DNA from: Monoplex corrugatus
Lineage: Eukaryota > Mollusca > Gastropoda > Littorinimorpha > Ranellidae
Reading direction: 5' to 3'
NCBI GenBank assembly: GCA_030674185.1
Contig: JAPXFY010000022.1
Span: 39,046,130 to 39,110,129, forward strand
Length of the DNA stretch: 64,000 bases
Below the pieces are notes generated by a model. That model did not search any database. It was not told the DNA's origin and was given only the letters and a program-made list of their open reading frames with translations. Shown one piece after another: positions 1-13,661 of this stretch (position 1 is the first letter of the stretch; each line of letters starts with the position of its first letter). A program made the translations under genes and the position numbers.

Positions 1-345
1 ATGGCGAAATTCACACAGAAAATTGTGATCATGATTTTCAGAGAAAGAACATGTAAAATTTATGGTACTGTGAGATTAGCAAAAACACACAAAACTGAGA
101 TATTTTCATACGAATTGTAGTTTGTGGTACCATATTTAAAAACAACACAGAAAATTGTGATCATGATCTTCAGAGAAATTGTATGATTTATGGTACAGTA
201 AAACCCACACAAAAATTGTGATCACGATTTTCAGGAAAAATTGTATAATTTATGGTAAAATGAGATCCACAGAGAAAATTGTAATCATGATTTCAGGAGA
301 AATTGTATATTTTAGGGTAGTGAGACCCACACAGAACATTGTGAT
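1..345. repeat. AT-rich tandem repeat, unit about 61 bp
   Basis: Units built on the core AATTGTGATCATGATTTTCAG followed by an AATTTATGGTA block recur at about 12, 147, 208 and 269. The array starts before or at the window edge. At about 345 it passes directly into a different minisatellite. Open frames inside it are by-products of the repeat. Confidence 0.85.
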
Positions 346-2045
346 CATTGCAAAGTACCATGTTTTGTTACACACACAAAAGTAACAAAGAAGTACCATC
401 ATGTTACACAAAGTAACAGCAAAGTACCATGTTTTGTTACACACACAAAGTAACAGCTTTTGTTACATACACAAAGTAACAGCAAAGTACCATGTTTTGT
501 TATACACACAAAGTAACAGCTTTTGTTACATACACAAAATAACAGCAAAGTACCATGTTTTGTTACACACACAAAAGTAACAGAGAAGTACCACCATGTT
601 ACACAAATTAACAGCAAAGTACCATGTTTTGTTATACACACAAAGTAACAGCAAAGTACCATGTTTTGTTACATATACAAAGTAACAGCAAAGTAGGGCC
701 TACCATGTTTTGTTACACACACAAAGTAACAGAGAAGTACCACCAAGTTACACACACACAGTACCAAAGAAACACCATAACAGAAAAGTGCCATCACGTT
801 TTGTTACATACACAAAGTAACAAAGAAGTACCATCATGTTTCGTTACACAAAGTAACAGTAAAGTGCCATCATGTTTTGTTAGAATACACAAAGCAACAG
901 AGAAGTGCCATAACATTTTGTTACAAACACAAAGTAACAGAGAAGTGCCATCATGTTTTGTTACAATACACAAAGTAACAGAGAAGTACCATCATGTTTT
1001 GTTACACGCACAAAGTACAGAGAAGTGCCATCATGTTTTGTTACAATACACAAAGTAACAGAGAAGTACCATCATGTTTTGTTACACGCACAAAGTAACA
1101 GAAAAGTACCATCATGTTTTGTTACACACACAAGTAACAGAGAAGTACCATAATGTTTTGTTAAATACACAAAGCAACAGAGAAGTACCATCATGTTTTG
1201 TTAAATACACAAAGTAACACAGAAGTACCATAATGTTTTGTTACAAACACAAAGTAACAAAAAAGTACCATCATGTTTTGTTAAATACACAAAGCAACAG
1301 AGAAATACCATCATGTTTTGTTAAATACACAAAGTAAACAGAAGTACCATAATGTTTTGTTACAAACACAAAGTAACAAAGAAGTACCATCATGTTTTGT
1401 TACACACACAAAGTAACAAAGAAGTGTCATGTTAAGAAACACAGAAGTACCATCATGTTGTGTTACATACACAAAGAAACACAGAAGTACCATCAAGTTT
1501 TGTTACAAACACAAAGTAACACAGAACTACTATCATGTTTTGTTACATACACAAAGTACCACAGAAGTACCATCAGGTTGTGTTACAAACACAAAGTAAC
1601 ACAGGAGTACCATCATGTTTTGTTACATACACAAAGTAACACAGAACTACCATCATGTTGTGTTACAAACACAAAGTAACAGAGGGTACCATCATGTTTT
1701 GTTACATACACAAAGTAACACAGAACTACCATCATGTTGTGTTACAAACACAAAGTAACAGAGGGTACCATCATGTTTTGTTACATACACAAAGTAACAC
1801 AGAAGTACCATCATGCTTTGTCACATACACAAAGTAACACAGTAATACCATCATGCTTTGTCACATACACAAAGTAACACATAAGTACCATTATGCTTTG
1901 TCACATACACAAACACAGAAGTACCATCATGCTTTGTTACATACACAAAGTAACACAGAAGTATCACAACATGTTTTACTACATTAACAAAGTAACACAG
2001 AAGTATCACAACATGTTTTACTACATTAACAAAGTCTGTTGTTGA
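346..2045. repeat. 1.7 kb minisatellite, unit about 40 bp
   Basis: Roughly 40 units carry the core TACCATCATGTTTTGTTACA followed by CACACAAAGTAACAGAGAAG. Variants drift from left to right (AACAGCAAAG, then AACAGAGAAG, then AACACAGAAG). Both strands show long repetitive open frames because the unit has few stops; these are not genes. One unit near 694-702 carries an extra TAGGGCCTA (see findings). Confidence 0.93.
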
Positions 2046-2235
2046 TTTCAACTTTGTTCAAGAGGGATTCATCACACTCAGACAATTCCATACAAGCTCC
2101 ATCCAAATCTGCCAGTGATTATCAGGCAGACTGGACTCCCTCAGCCTGCACAAAACCCTATACACTAGCAAGGTCTTGAAATGGGGTGGGTAGGAACAGA
2201 AGGGATCTATAAAACAATAAGACAGGAAAGCTGAC

Positions 2236-2815
2236 ATTAAGATGGGCAGCCAACACTAAGCTTGACACCATCAGAATGATGGAAACATTGAGATGGGCTG
2301 CAGACAGGAAAGCTGACACCACCAGAATGATGGAAACATTAAGATGGGCAGCAAACACTAAGCTGACACCACCAGAATGATGGAAACATTGAGATGGGCA
2401 GCAAACACTAAGCTGACACCACCAGAATGATGGAAACATTAAGATGGGCGGCAAACACTAAGCTGACACCACCAGAATGATGGAAACATTAAGATGGGCA
2501 GCAAACACTAAGCTGACACCACCAGAATGATGGAAACATTAAGATGGGCAGCAGACAGGAAAGCTGACATCACCAGAATGATGGAAACATTAAGATGGGC
2601 AGCAAACACTAAGCTGACACCACCAGAATGATGAAAACATTCAGATGGGCAGCAAACATCATTTATGCCGACACCACCAGAATGATGGAAACATTAAGAT
2701 GGGCAGCAAACACTAAGCTGACACCACCAGAATGATGGAAACATTAATAGGGGCAGCAAACACTAAGCTGACACCATCAGAATGATGGGAACATTAAGAT
2801 GGGCAACAGACAGGC
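2236..2815. repeat. Minisatellite, unit about 50 bp, from an interspersed repeat end
   Basis: About 11 units contain GACACCACCAGAATGATGG, AAACATTAAGATGGGCAGC and AAACACTAAGCT. Single copies of the same block occur at about 4440, 23181, 29480, 49775 and 55950, so the array is a local amplification of part of a dispersed element. The preceding 2046-2235 is single-copy-like and resembles the sequence beside the copies at 29345 and 49600. Confidence 0.88.
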
Positions 2816-2996
2816 AACAGACGGTCCCCGATGAAGTCCAAGAGCAATACTACCAGCAGGCGAGCACCCTGGAGTTAACTAACTAGATTGCAGCATTTTA
2901 GAACACAATTCAGATGCAGACTCTACAACAACATAGTGGAGTGTGGTCACTATTCGGTTGTAGCATTTTAGAACCCAATTTAGACTCTTATTGTTA

Positions 2997-3525
2997 CTTA
3001 AAGCCCAACCGACTGCGTAGAGCCATATCAGGGCTATAACCATTTCAATGCACATACAGTACTTCAACAGGGAAAAAAGGAAAAGAAAATTAAGTACACA
3101 TATCAATGCATTCGAGCACATAATCTCAGGAGATGCTGCTGGCGTTGACCACTCCATCCAATTTATCGCACAGGGAATCTAAACAACATACCTGAATACA
3201 AATTTAATTAAACATAAGAGCACTAAAACATGTCTAAGAACAGGTCTACCTAAAATTGCTTCTGCTTAACTCACTTCCCTACAGCCAAAAATGCACTTAA
3301 TACATGTACCCAATTATCAATCCTAAGAGAAAAGTATCACGACTTTATTGAACACACACAGGTGAATGGACCAGCAAAGCAGAAAATGATAGGAAGAAAT
3401 GACAGTGAGCAAAGGAACAAGGTAGAAACAGAGTGACAGAAAAAAGGAAATTTCTAGCACAAATTTCCAGAAGGTGGAGATACTATTTATACTGAAAGAG
3501 CCCTAGGCATCCTTAGGGGGGGGGG
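2997..3525 (+). repeat. Interspersed repeat family A, copy 1
   Basis: Starts AAAGCCCAACCGACTGC and ends near a TACTATTTATACTGAAAGAG block followed by a G run. Related copies are at 18460-18658 joined to 22802-23130, and at 31992-32495. I see no coding potential or clear terminal repeats; the class is unknown. Confidence 0.75.
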
Positions 3526-3531
3526 GGCACA

Positions 3532-3640
3532 ATTTAGATGAAGACTGTACAACAACATAGAGGAATGTGGTCAGTTCACCAAATTGCCTGAGTTCTCCAT
3601 GCTTCACTGAAAATTCTGATTATGTGTAATGCGCAATGAG
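3532..3640 (+). repeat. SINE tail fragment
   Basis: GACTGTACAACAACATAG and GTGGTCAG followed by a GAGTTCTCCATG block match the distal part of the SINE copies at 17497-17910 and 50945-51530. A shorter match (TACAACAACATAGTGGAG) is at 2918-2950. Confidence 0.6.
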
Positions 3641-4027
3641 GCCAATTAAGCCTGAAAAACATAGCTGTAAAAAGAACATATAACCATGTTATTATTTCTA
3701 AAATGAATACAGAAACAAAATGTCAACTGCTGCCAATCACATGTGACATACAGTATATAGTTAAAAACACAAATGCTCCATCTCAGCAAAAAATGAATAC
3801 AACACATAAAATAGTGCTGTGAATGACAACAGACACACCTTCCATAACTTCCATTATTGAATGACGGGCATGCTGGTCCCTCATTTGTATAAAAATAATG
3901 GTTGGTATCACACCTTCTTAATAAAACATACACATTACATAATAACTGATTTATATATGCATACCAATAACCAGTGTATATAATGCTCATCATTATGGAA
4001 TGGTCAACAAAAGTCAATGTTTTCAAT

Positions 4028-4290
4028 ACACCATTTTGTCATCTCAATAACAATCATAGCATCCAAAAAGCATTCCCATTATATGTGGTGAATATTTCTT
4101 GCCCCAGTCATATCATGACACCATTTCGTCAGCTCAATAACAATTGTAACATCTACAAACCGTTCCCATAATATGCGGTGAATATTTCTTGCTCCAATCA
4201 GATCTTGACACCATCTCGTAACCTCAATAACAATCATAACATCCACAAAGAATTCCCATAACATGTGGTGAATATTTCTCCATCCAATCA
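4028..4290. repeat. Three tandem units of about 88 bp
   Basis: Each unit has CTCAATAACAATCATA, then a CATTCCCATAATATG-like block, then GTGGTGAATATTTCT. The surrounding 3646-4027 has no recognisable gene. Confidence 0.75.
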
Positions 4291-4474
4291 AAAACATGGA
4301 TAACAAGAGACCAACAACAACCTGTCCAATCACCAAGCTCCATGGTACTTTAGAATTTGTTTAAATGGGATTTATTTGCGCTTGAGCAATTCCATATGTG
4401 CTCTCTTCAAATGAGGATGTGGGAATGGAACCTATGAAACTCTAAGCTAGATGACCATAAGAATGATAGAAACA

Positions 4475-4674
4475 TTAACCCTTCGACTCCCAAACCCTAT
4501 CTACTAACTGCAAAACTTTAACCCTTTGACTCCCTCATCCCATCTACCAGCTTCCTGCAGGAAGCAGGTGGATAGGGTGAGGGAATCAAAGGTTTAAGTT
4601 TTTGCTTTACTAACAGTAACATGGTTGACAATTACAGGATGCCGGTGCCCAGGGTGCAGGAGTCAAAGGGTTAA
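4475..4674. mobile_element. TTAA palindromic MITE, nested copy
   Basis: Flanked by TTAA at both ends. The outer arm is CCCTTCGACTCC ... CTGCAAAAC. An inner palindrome lies between two further TTAA-like sites with CAGCTTCCTGCAGGAAGC at its centre. The right outer arm ends CAGGAGTCAAAGGG. It sits exactly at the TTAA of the AAACATTAAGATGGGCAG unit that stays uninterrupted in the 2236-2815 array. Confidence 0.88.
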
Positions 4675-4701
4675 GATGAGCAGTGAACAAGCAATTTTTT
4701 G

Positions 4702-4930
4702 TTAACCCTTTGATTACCACCCCTATCCACCACCAGCAAAAATGTAACCCTTTGCCCCCCTCACCCTATCCACCAACTTCTTGCAGGAACCTGGTGGATA
4801 GGGTGAGGGAGTCAAAGGGTTATAGGAAGCTGGTGGATAGGGTGAGGGAGTCAAAGGGTTACATTTTTGCTTTGCTGTCATGACAAAGTATGATGCTAAT
4901 GAATACGCTGAAGGTGTCAAAGGACTTTAA
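4702..4930. mobile_element. TTAA palindromic MITE, rearranged copy
   Basis: Starts TTAACCCTTTGATT. The inner palindrome arm is partly duplicated: two GGTGGATAGGGTGAGGG arms lie in tandem at about 4793-4860. It ends at GTCAAAGGACTTTAA. Confidence 0.8.
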
Positions 4931-5278
4931 TGTTGTGGGTTAAGGTTGAGCTCAAGGTATCAGATTTCTAGTCCACCATTCTATCAAAAAAAACAACTAT
5001 CCAGCTAAACATTTCATTTCGTCACGAATCAATACCTTCTGCTGAAAACATACATAAACAGTTGTGCACCTACTTATCTTTGAATAACCTCTGAATGTAC
5101 ACCCCTGCATAACCTCCCTGTTGTGCTTTACGAATTCCTCTATTAAGATGTTCCACAGTCGGTTGCAGTTATTTTCTGTGTTTGGTCTATACAACTGGAC
5201 TGAACTTCCCCTGTCTTTCCAACATTGACTAAGTCTTTCTTCAACTAACCCCAGCTTGAAGTGTAAGGATATATTACA

Positions 5279-5440
5279 ATAGTAAGTGTAGAGTACAGCC
5301 CTGTCATGCAGTCTCAATCCTAGATTGAATTCCATAGCATCATGATCATCATCCTCATCGACATTATCATCACCGCACTGTGAAAACTGTGCCAGCTTCT
5401 GCAGCCATTAGGGTGGTGTAGAAAATGGGATGAAGGAAAA
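5279..5440 (+). repeat. Fragment of SINE family C
   Basis: GAGTACAGCCCTGTCA, the CAGTCTC/ATCCTAGAT block and GCACTGTGAAAACTGT match the distal part of the copy at 53935-54330; a proximal portion is at 63250-63470. The 4931-5278 stretch contains nothing I can assign. Confidence 0.65.
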
Positions 5441-5634
5441 AAATGGTGACCACAAATGTAACCTCCCTCAGTGCGATGATCCTTAAAAAAATATTTTTTT
5501 AAAAGTCCTGCATATGTGCTTTGTCTGTGCAAGTTTTATGTTCACCTGACAGTAGCATACATTGCTTTTGTCACTGTGAGTAAATGTTTGAATGAACAAT
5601 GAAACTGTGCACTTTGAACTGATTTAGACATCAA

Positions 5635-5890
5635 CAAGGATTAGAATTATTAAACATCATCAAGATTTAGTGCCTCATAAAGATCATTATTATCACCAAC
5701 ATAAACATTAGAAAAATCTTAGAAACATCAAACATCATCAAAATTTTCCGCCTTTCGAATGTCATTATTATTACCGGGGTATCAATATGAACATTAGAAA
5801 AATCTTAGACACATCAAACATCATAAAAATTTTGCGCCTTATGAATGTCACTCTTATACTCAATATGACCATTAGAAAAATCAAACATTA
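5635..5890. repeat. AT-rich tandem repeat, unit about 95 bp, 3 copies
   Basis: Each unit has CATTAGAAAAATCTTAGA, AACATCAAACATCAT and a GCGCCTTATGAATGTCA-like block. Confidence 0.75.
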
Positions 5891-6217
5891 GTATCTGCAC
5901 AGCACAATGCTATCTCTCCTCCAACTCACATTTAACTCAACAAAAATATCAAACCCAAACACACCCCACCAACTGATAGAAAAGGAAAAACATTACAGCG
6001 ATGACATAATAGGATTTGAAATAAAACCTCTCTCTTTCACTCAATCCTCTTTGCTTCCAGATGGTGGTCAACCTCCTCCAGCCATGATGGTCTTAAGCAA
6101 GCAAAGATAACTAGGTTCCATGATTTCCAGGCTTCTTCTGTCTCTTGCTGAATTCTGCACCACCAGTAGCCTGTTGGTCCGGGCCTCTACCTTTTCCCAG
6201 GAATTGCTTGAGAGCAG

Positions 6218-6403
6218 TTTGACCCTTTGACTCCTGCACCCTATCCAACTGCAAAAAATTAACCTTTTGACTCCCTCACCGTATCCACCAATTTCCCACA
6301 GGAAGCTGGTGGATAGGGTAAGGGAGACAAAAGGTTCAGTTTTTGTTTTGCTAAGCATGGATGACAATGGAGGACGCTGATGGACAGGGTACAGGATTCA
6401 AAG
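6218..6403. mobile_element. TTAA MITE copy, diverged ends
   Basis: Outer arm CCCTTTGACTCCTGCACC, inner arms CTCCCTCACCGTATCCACC and GGTGGATAGGGTAAGGG, right arm TGGACAGGGTACAGG. The terminal TTAA sites are degraded. It lies about 260 bp downstream of the TRIAP1 stop. Confidence 0.8.
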
Positions 6404-6660
6404 GAGTCTATCTTACAAACAATAAAAGGAAAAACTTATCAGCATCAGCACTTTCCAGTTCATGGTTGGAATGAAGAAAACTTGTAAAGCACAGACCATG
6501 GAGCTATAAACGTAGTGGAAAATCAACGACTACAGACTAAGACGTTCACAGTATGAAGTACACATACTGCAGTCTCCTATAAGATCATGAAGTGTGATGA
6601 CATTGTGACGAATGAGACCCCTGAAGCAGCATCTGGTGTCCGGTGATGACTGCGGACTGA

Positions 6661-8564
<1,904 letters not shown>

Positions 8565-8638
8565 TTATTTTTTTAAAACTTGTTCGACTTTCGAAACTTT
8601 ATTCGTGCTATGCGTTTTCGCTAGCAGAGGCGGAAGTA

Positions 8639-10337
8639 CTGCCTATTTACTCAAAAGAATAATATGAAATATTTACAACTACCGGTATTAAGTTCGCAAA
8701 TGAGTTATAAAGTTCAACACAAAAAGCAGTTTTTTTTTATTCATTTATTATTTTTTATTCATTGTTTATTTTTCATTTATTTATTTATTTTGCTAAATTA
8801 CGGTGCCAGTGCAGAAAATCTTGCCTAGTTTTGAATACACAAGTAGGCCTACATTTCATCTTCAAAATGCCGCAGTAGTTTTAATACAGCACAACTTGCC
8901 TTAATTAAGAACTCTGTAAACATGATGAAATTTCACTGAAATCTGAATCAAAGTGACTGCCAGCCTTCAAGCAAAAACGAAGAAAAGAAAAAAAAGGTTT
9001 AGGCTAGAACGCCTAGTCTATCTGTTAGAGCTATAACAAAAGAAGACAGATGCAATATTGCGCCTGTCTTGTTTTGTTATAGGCCTATTAGATACGCGTT
9101 CTAATTTTACTTTCGTGTTTTTCTGGTTCATGAAGTTTTATCTAGGTCTAGATTCATGCGCATCTACGATACATGTGACGGTCTCTTGCTTTCGCTTTCA
9201 ATGACTTGGAAACGTGCAAAAAAAGTTTGCAGTGCTGACAATGGAAGTGCTCTTTTTAATGTAAAGTAACTAGGCCTACGTAATTGTATTTCCCCTAAAG
9301 TCTCCTTTCATTTAAAGTCATTAGGCCTATGTAGTCGTGTCTCCCTATGAGCATGCATTGGATACAGTTTTACTGTTCTGATTTGACCAAATTTAAGGAA
9401 AATAAATAATAAAATAAAAATTTAAATAAAAAGAAATGTACCCGGGGTTTCGGCACAGAATACGCTATAGAAAAAGCACATTCTGCTTCTTTACCCGGGT
9501 TTTAATATACTCGTCAAGCTGGAATCTACACAAGTACAACAACTCGTGCAGAGTGGCAGAGCAAGCGAGATTATGCTTTTGATCAAATTACAATTTGTAC
9601 ACAAATCGACTACAAAGTATAACAGTCATATTTTTCAACAGGTTGAAATTAATTTGATATAATAAATTAAATAATATATTTGCAAATTAAAGCGTTTTTT
9701 ATATTAAGTTTTCTTGTACTGCGTTCAATTACAAATTACACATTTTCTCGAAATATTAGACTAATTCGTATTATTTTTGCAAATAAAATATGTACTTTTA
9801 CAAGAAATTTATATGTCTCTACCTCATAACGAATGTTCAAACCCGACAGACTGACAGGCAAACAAAGAATGCAATGTCAACAAACTGAACACAAAAAAGA
9901 ACCAGAAAAACAAGAAAACCAATATAAGCGCGTATCCAACGAGACAAAACAAAACAAGCGCAAATTTTCGGCCAACTAGCCTTTGTCAAGCGCGAACGCA
10001 CGGTCACAAACAGATCACAGACACCAAACAATGGATAATAATAACGGGACTAAAAACTTCCCTGCCGCCTCGTCCAGTGGGTAAGAAATGGAATGAAATA
10101 AAGAAGAAAAGAAAACAGATTACCCAGTTTCTTATTCATTTTTGTTTTCTATTGATTTGCCAATGTCCAAGCGCCCATACGCACACGCCCAAAATTAAAA
10201 ATAACTTTTTCTTATTATCTCCCTTTAAAAGATAAGCCGCGACAAATGACTTACTATAGGCCTAATGTGGCTCTGTTTACAGCTGTAAGAAGAAGGAACT
10301 CGTTCAGTCGTTGATGAACTTTTTAAAAAAAATTTTT
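8639..10337. other. Non-coding AT-rich stretch upstream of TRIAP1
   Basis: I see no gene or known element. It is notable for five exact TAGGCCTA octamers (8844, 9080, 9271, 9322, 10257). A short open frame on the minus strand at 9837-10031 has no recognisable features. Confidence 0.6.
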
Positions 10338-10590
10338 AAGCAGGCCTCATATCTTACTTGCTTGAGCGTCGGATTCACATGCTAATGGTCGTGGGTTCGA
10401 ATCCCGGGGCGCGCTACAATAAAACTGGCCTTCCCATTGTGATTGTCCAATCTTCACGTCATTGTTGTTCTGGTGGTGTCGGTATAGGATTAGATAAGTC
10501 CTTGTTCCCCCACTTCCCTGGGATGGTTATCCCCGTCAGCCATATCACCTGAGGTGAGTGCCGAGGTAAAAACTGAACCAAATCAATCAC
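10338..10590 (+). repeat. tRNA-derived SINE family B, copy 1
   Basis: The tRNA-like head ends with a good B box, GGGTTCGAATCCC at 10393-10405. Conserved body blocks follow (GTTGTTCTGGTGGTGTC, TATAGGATTAGATAAG, CCCTGGGATGGTTATCCCC), then a CTGAACCAAATC tail. Other copies are at 15757-16012 and, on the minus strand, 47332-47632. It is not a functional tRNA: the arms do not fold cleanly and long non-tRNA sequence follows. Confidence 0.82.
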
Positions 10591-10839
10591 TCAAACAATG
10601 AATTTCTACGCGGGCTAGTTGGTTCTTTTTAAGAGTTATGGACTCAAGATCTGCTGTTTGCTGCCCGTTTTAATAGTAGTAGTAGTAGTAGCTGAGGGCT
10701 GGCTCGTAGCCTAGGCCTTCTGGCCTTTTAACGCCCTATCTTTTTTGTTTTACGCTTTCTTCTTCGGGGTCTGAAAAGCATGCCTTAATATTCATACTTG
10801 ACCAAATCTGCTTCAGTCTATTTTTTTAAAATAAAATTT

Positions 10840-11207
10840 TGAATTCTGCGTCATCGTCCAGGAAATTTTTCAATTTGTTAATGCTGTTAGTAAATTTAAT
10901 TTCAAAAGGAATTTTATTCCACAATTTAACAACTCTGTTTGAAAAAAAAAAACGCTCTTGTGTTAGTATTTCTGTGTTTAACAAATATTTTACCTTCAGC
11001 ATTCCTTGTTATACTAGCTTGTGGAAAGGAAAAAAATGTTTCAACTGATAGCTTATCCATCCCATTCGTTATTTTGTATACCTGTATACCTGTAACCCTC
11101 CTATCTTTCAGTGAATGAAGTTTTAAAAACTTAAGCCTTTCTTCATAACTCATATTTTTACACTCTATAAGTAACCTAGTTGCCCTTCTTTGTACATTTT
11201 CAATCAT
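10840..11207 (-). pseudogene. C-terminal LINE segment
   Basis: Continues the RT protein after a frameshift with MIENVQRRATRLL, LKLHSLKDRR and NGMDKLSVETFF, the region that follows RT in CR1-like elements. Compared with the copy at 45600-46030 it has a small deletion (RRVTGIQVYK against RRVRGDLIQVYK) and a further A-run frameshift near 10940. Confidence 0.8.
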
Positions 11208-11211
11208 TTTT

Positions 11212-12834
11212 TTACTGTCTTATCAAATACGGATTCCAAACAACACTTGCGTATTCTAAATGTGGTCTAACAAAAGCCTTATACAACATTAAAAATGTAT
11301 GTTTATTCATGTACGAAAATGTTCTTTTGATAATTCCTATCATTTGGTTAGCCCTATTTGCTACTCTTTTAATGTGCAGGTCAAAGGATAATTCACTATC
11401 AAATGTAACTCCCAAGTCTTTTTCCGTTTCACACACACTAATTTTCTGTACATCATTTCCAATTTTCATGAAATACTCTCGTCTAATATTCTTCTTACCA
11501 ACATGCATTACATGGCATTTTGAAACATTAAAATATAAATTCCAAGTATCTGACCAGTTTTGTAGTATTAGCAAGTCCTGTTGAATTAAATTAACATTGG
11601 CAACCTTGTCATATAGTTTTGTATCATCAGCAAAAATTTTGCAAGTACAGTGCAGTGAATCAGGTACCGGTAAGTCATTTATAAATACTGTAAACAAGAT
11701 TGGACCCAGTACACTACCCTGAGGGATCCCGCTTTTTACTTTTGTTTCTTCTGATTCAGCATTTCCTACCTTTACTCTCTGTTTTCGATCATACAAAAAA
11801 TTTTGGATCCATTTGAGTGTATTTCCTGTAATACCATAAGATGCTAATTTTATGAGCAGTCTTTCGTGAGGTACAGAATCAAAAGCTTTTCTAAAATCAA
11901 GATACACGATATCAAAGGGGTCCCCATTGTCCATCATATTGGTGAAATCCTCCATAACTTCTAATAATTGGGTTACACAGGATCTTTTCCCTCTAAATCC
12001 ATATTGACATTTTGCATAAAATTTATTGCTTTCAAAGTGAGAAATGATACAATCTCTTACTAGTGATTCCAGTACTTTACAAACAATACAAGTTAAACTT
12101 ACAGGTCTATAGTTCCCAGCGTCACTCCTATTTCCTTTCTTAAACAAGGCTTTAACATCGGCTGTTTTCCAATCCTTTGGTAACTCACCTGATTCTAAGG
12201 ACTTATTAAATAATATACAAAGTGGCTTTGCAAGTTCTTTACTTACTTCCTTTAGTATCCTAGGGGATATCAAATCTGGTCCTTTAGCTTTATTCGGGTT
12301 TAGTTCCTGTAACTTTTTTTCTACCGCAGTTGGAGTAACTCTGATATCACATAATGATATACCATTTGACTTTGAATTTTCTATTAAATCTGGTAATGTA
12401 CCGATATCTTCTGTTGTAAAAACGCTTGCAAAAAAATTATTTAAAACTTCAGCTTTGTCTTTATCTGTAACAACCAGTTTTCCATCATTGGTTTTTAAGG
12501 GGCTAATACCTGTATTAACTTTTGTCCTTTCTTGTACATATTTCCAAAAAATTTTCGGGTTACTTTTACTTTCCTTAGCAATATTTTTCTCATACTCTTT
12601 TCTGGTTTTCTTCAACAATTTGGCACATTCATTTCTTACTGTTATATATCTATCATAATCACTACCTTTTTTGGTTCTCAAATATCTTTTATATGTATTA
12701 TACTTCTTTTTAATTTTCCTCAGAGCCTTTTTATCTAACCATATAGGTCTGAAACGTTTATAATTACTAACTTTAATTTTTGGGACACATTCCTCAACAC
12801 CATCATTTAACACTTTTTTTTTATCATACCCCAA
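11212..12834 (-). pseudogene. LINE reverse transcriptase (540-codon open frame)
   Basis: CR1-type RT. The leading region has FWKYVQERT and NPNKAKGPDLISPR, then the RT blocks GNYRPVSLT, YGFRGKRSC, YLDFRKAFDSVPHERL, SGIPQGSVLGP and the catalytic FADDTKLY, then a thumb region ending NPYLIRQ. The intact FADD box indicates recent activity. A frameshift at about 11208 separates it from the final C-terminal part. The whole unit is frame-broken at both ends, so this copy cannot encode a complete protein. Confidence 0.92.
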
Positions 12835-13505
12835 GCACTCTCAACATCCATATTAACCAAGCCACTCCAATCTTCATCCTTCACAATATTATTAAGTTTT
12901 CTGTAATCACCCTTATTAAAATCATACTTGTATTTGTCTACTATAGGTGCTTTATACATTGAGACATACAATTTGAATTTCAATACATTGTGGTCACTTT
13001 TACCAACCGGTTGTAAGTGCTCTATATCTGAGATTAAGTTTTCTTCATTTACTAGTACCCAGTCATCCAGAGAAGGAATTTGTCCTTTCCTTCTTCGAGT
13101 AGGTTCTGATACCTTTTGAATTAAAAATGCATCACGTAAATTCTCAATTATTTTGTCACTTTTATCACCTCTCCACTCTCCATCCCAACCAACATTTGGA
13201 AAGTTAAAGTCACCAACAATACAAATCTTATCATACTTATTAAGTTTATCAGATTTTAAAACATCAAACAGCTTTTTGTCATTTTCTACTGTGCTTGTAT
13301 TAGGACTTTGATATATACATCCTAACAATACTTCTTCACCATTATCACCACTAAAAGAGCACCACACACTTTCTTCAAGGTCTTCATTATTTAACTCTTC
13401 ACACTCTCTTGCATTCAACCTTTTTTCAGTATATAATACAGCTCCCCTTTGGGGATTTTTTGACACAAACATATCAAAATTAGGAAAAGAATATTGATTC
13501 TCAAT
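12807..13505 (-). pseudogene. Partial LINE endonuclease domain
   Basis: The frame shows hallmark endonuclease/exonuclease/phosphatase blocks: GCIYQSPNTS, VGDFNFPNVGWDG and VGKSDHNVLKF. The catalytic D and H of the GDFN and SDH motifs are present. The N-terminal third, including the first catalytic E, is missing through truncation. The frame ends in an A-run around 12807-12834, after which the reading continues in another frame. Confidence 0.88.
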
Positions 13506-13661
13506 TAATGTTTCCATCCTTCTGGTGATGTCAGCTTAGTGTTTCATAGGTCCACCCCCACCCCCCATTTCGTGTCAACTCTTTGCCAGCCCATTAAGTT
13601 TTGCGCAGGCTCAGGGAGCCTGTCAGATTATCACTGGCGGATATGGATGAGCAATAACCTT

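Larger units (their letters stand above)
10673..13505 (-). mobile_element. CR1-like non-LTR retrotransposon, 5'-truncated copy
   Basis: Reads right to left: partial endonuclease, reverse transcriptase, C-terminal region, 3' UTR and a short (CTA)n tail at 10673-10690. The 5' truncation near 13505 falls inside the endonuclease, as seen by comparison with the longer copy at 42312-46168. The two copies are almost identical over most of their length, so the family amplified recently. Confidence 0.9.

Noticed and set aside
346..2045. Long open frames on both strands (repetitive Cys/Tyr/His/Thr-rich proteins)
   Set aside because: They follow the 40-bp minisatellite period and shift frame with unit-length changes; no start context or domain.
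346..2045. CRISPR-like array
   Set aside because: Units are contiguous and diverge gradually, without unique spacers, and the genome is eukaryotic.
9837..10031. 64-codon hydrophobic minus-strand open frame as a small membrane protein
   Set aside because: No splice support or recognisable motif, and it is surrounded by AT-rich non-coding DNA.
10338..10420. tRNA gene candidate with a perfect-looking B box
   Set aside because: The arms do not form a cloverleaf, three related copies share a long non-tRNA body, and one ends in an (ACCAA)n tail; it is a SINE.
10673..10690. (CTA)n microsatellite as an independent repeat
   Set aside because: It is the 3' tail of the CR1-like LINE; the same tail ends the copy at 46152-46167.
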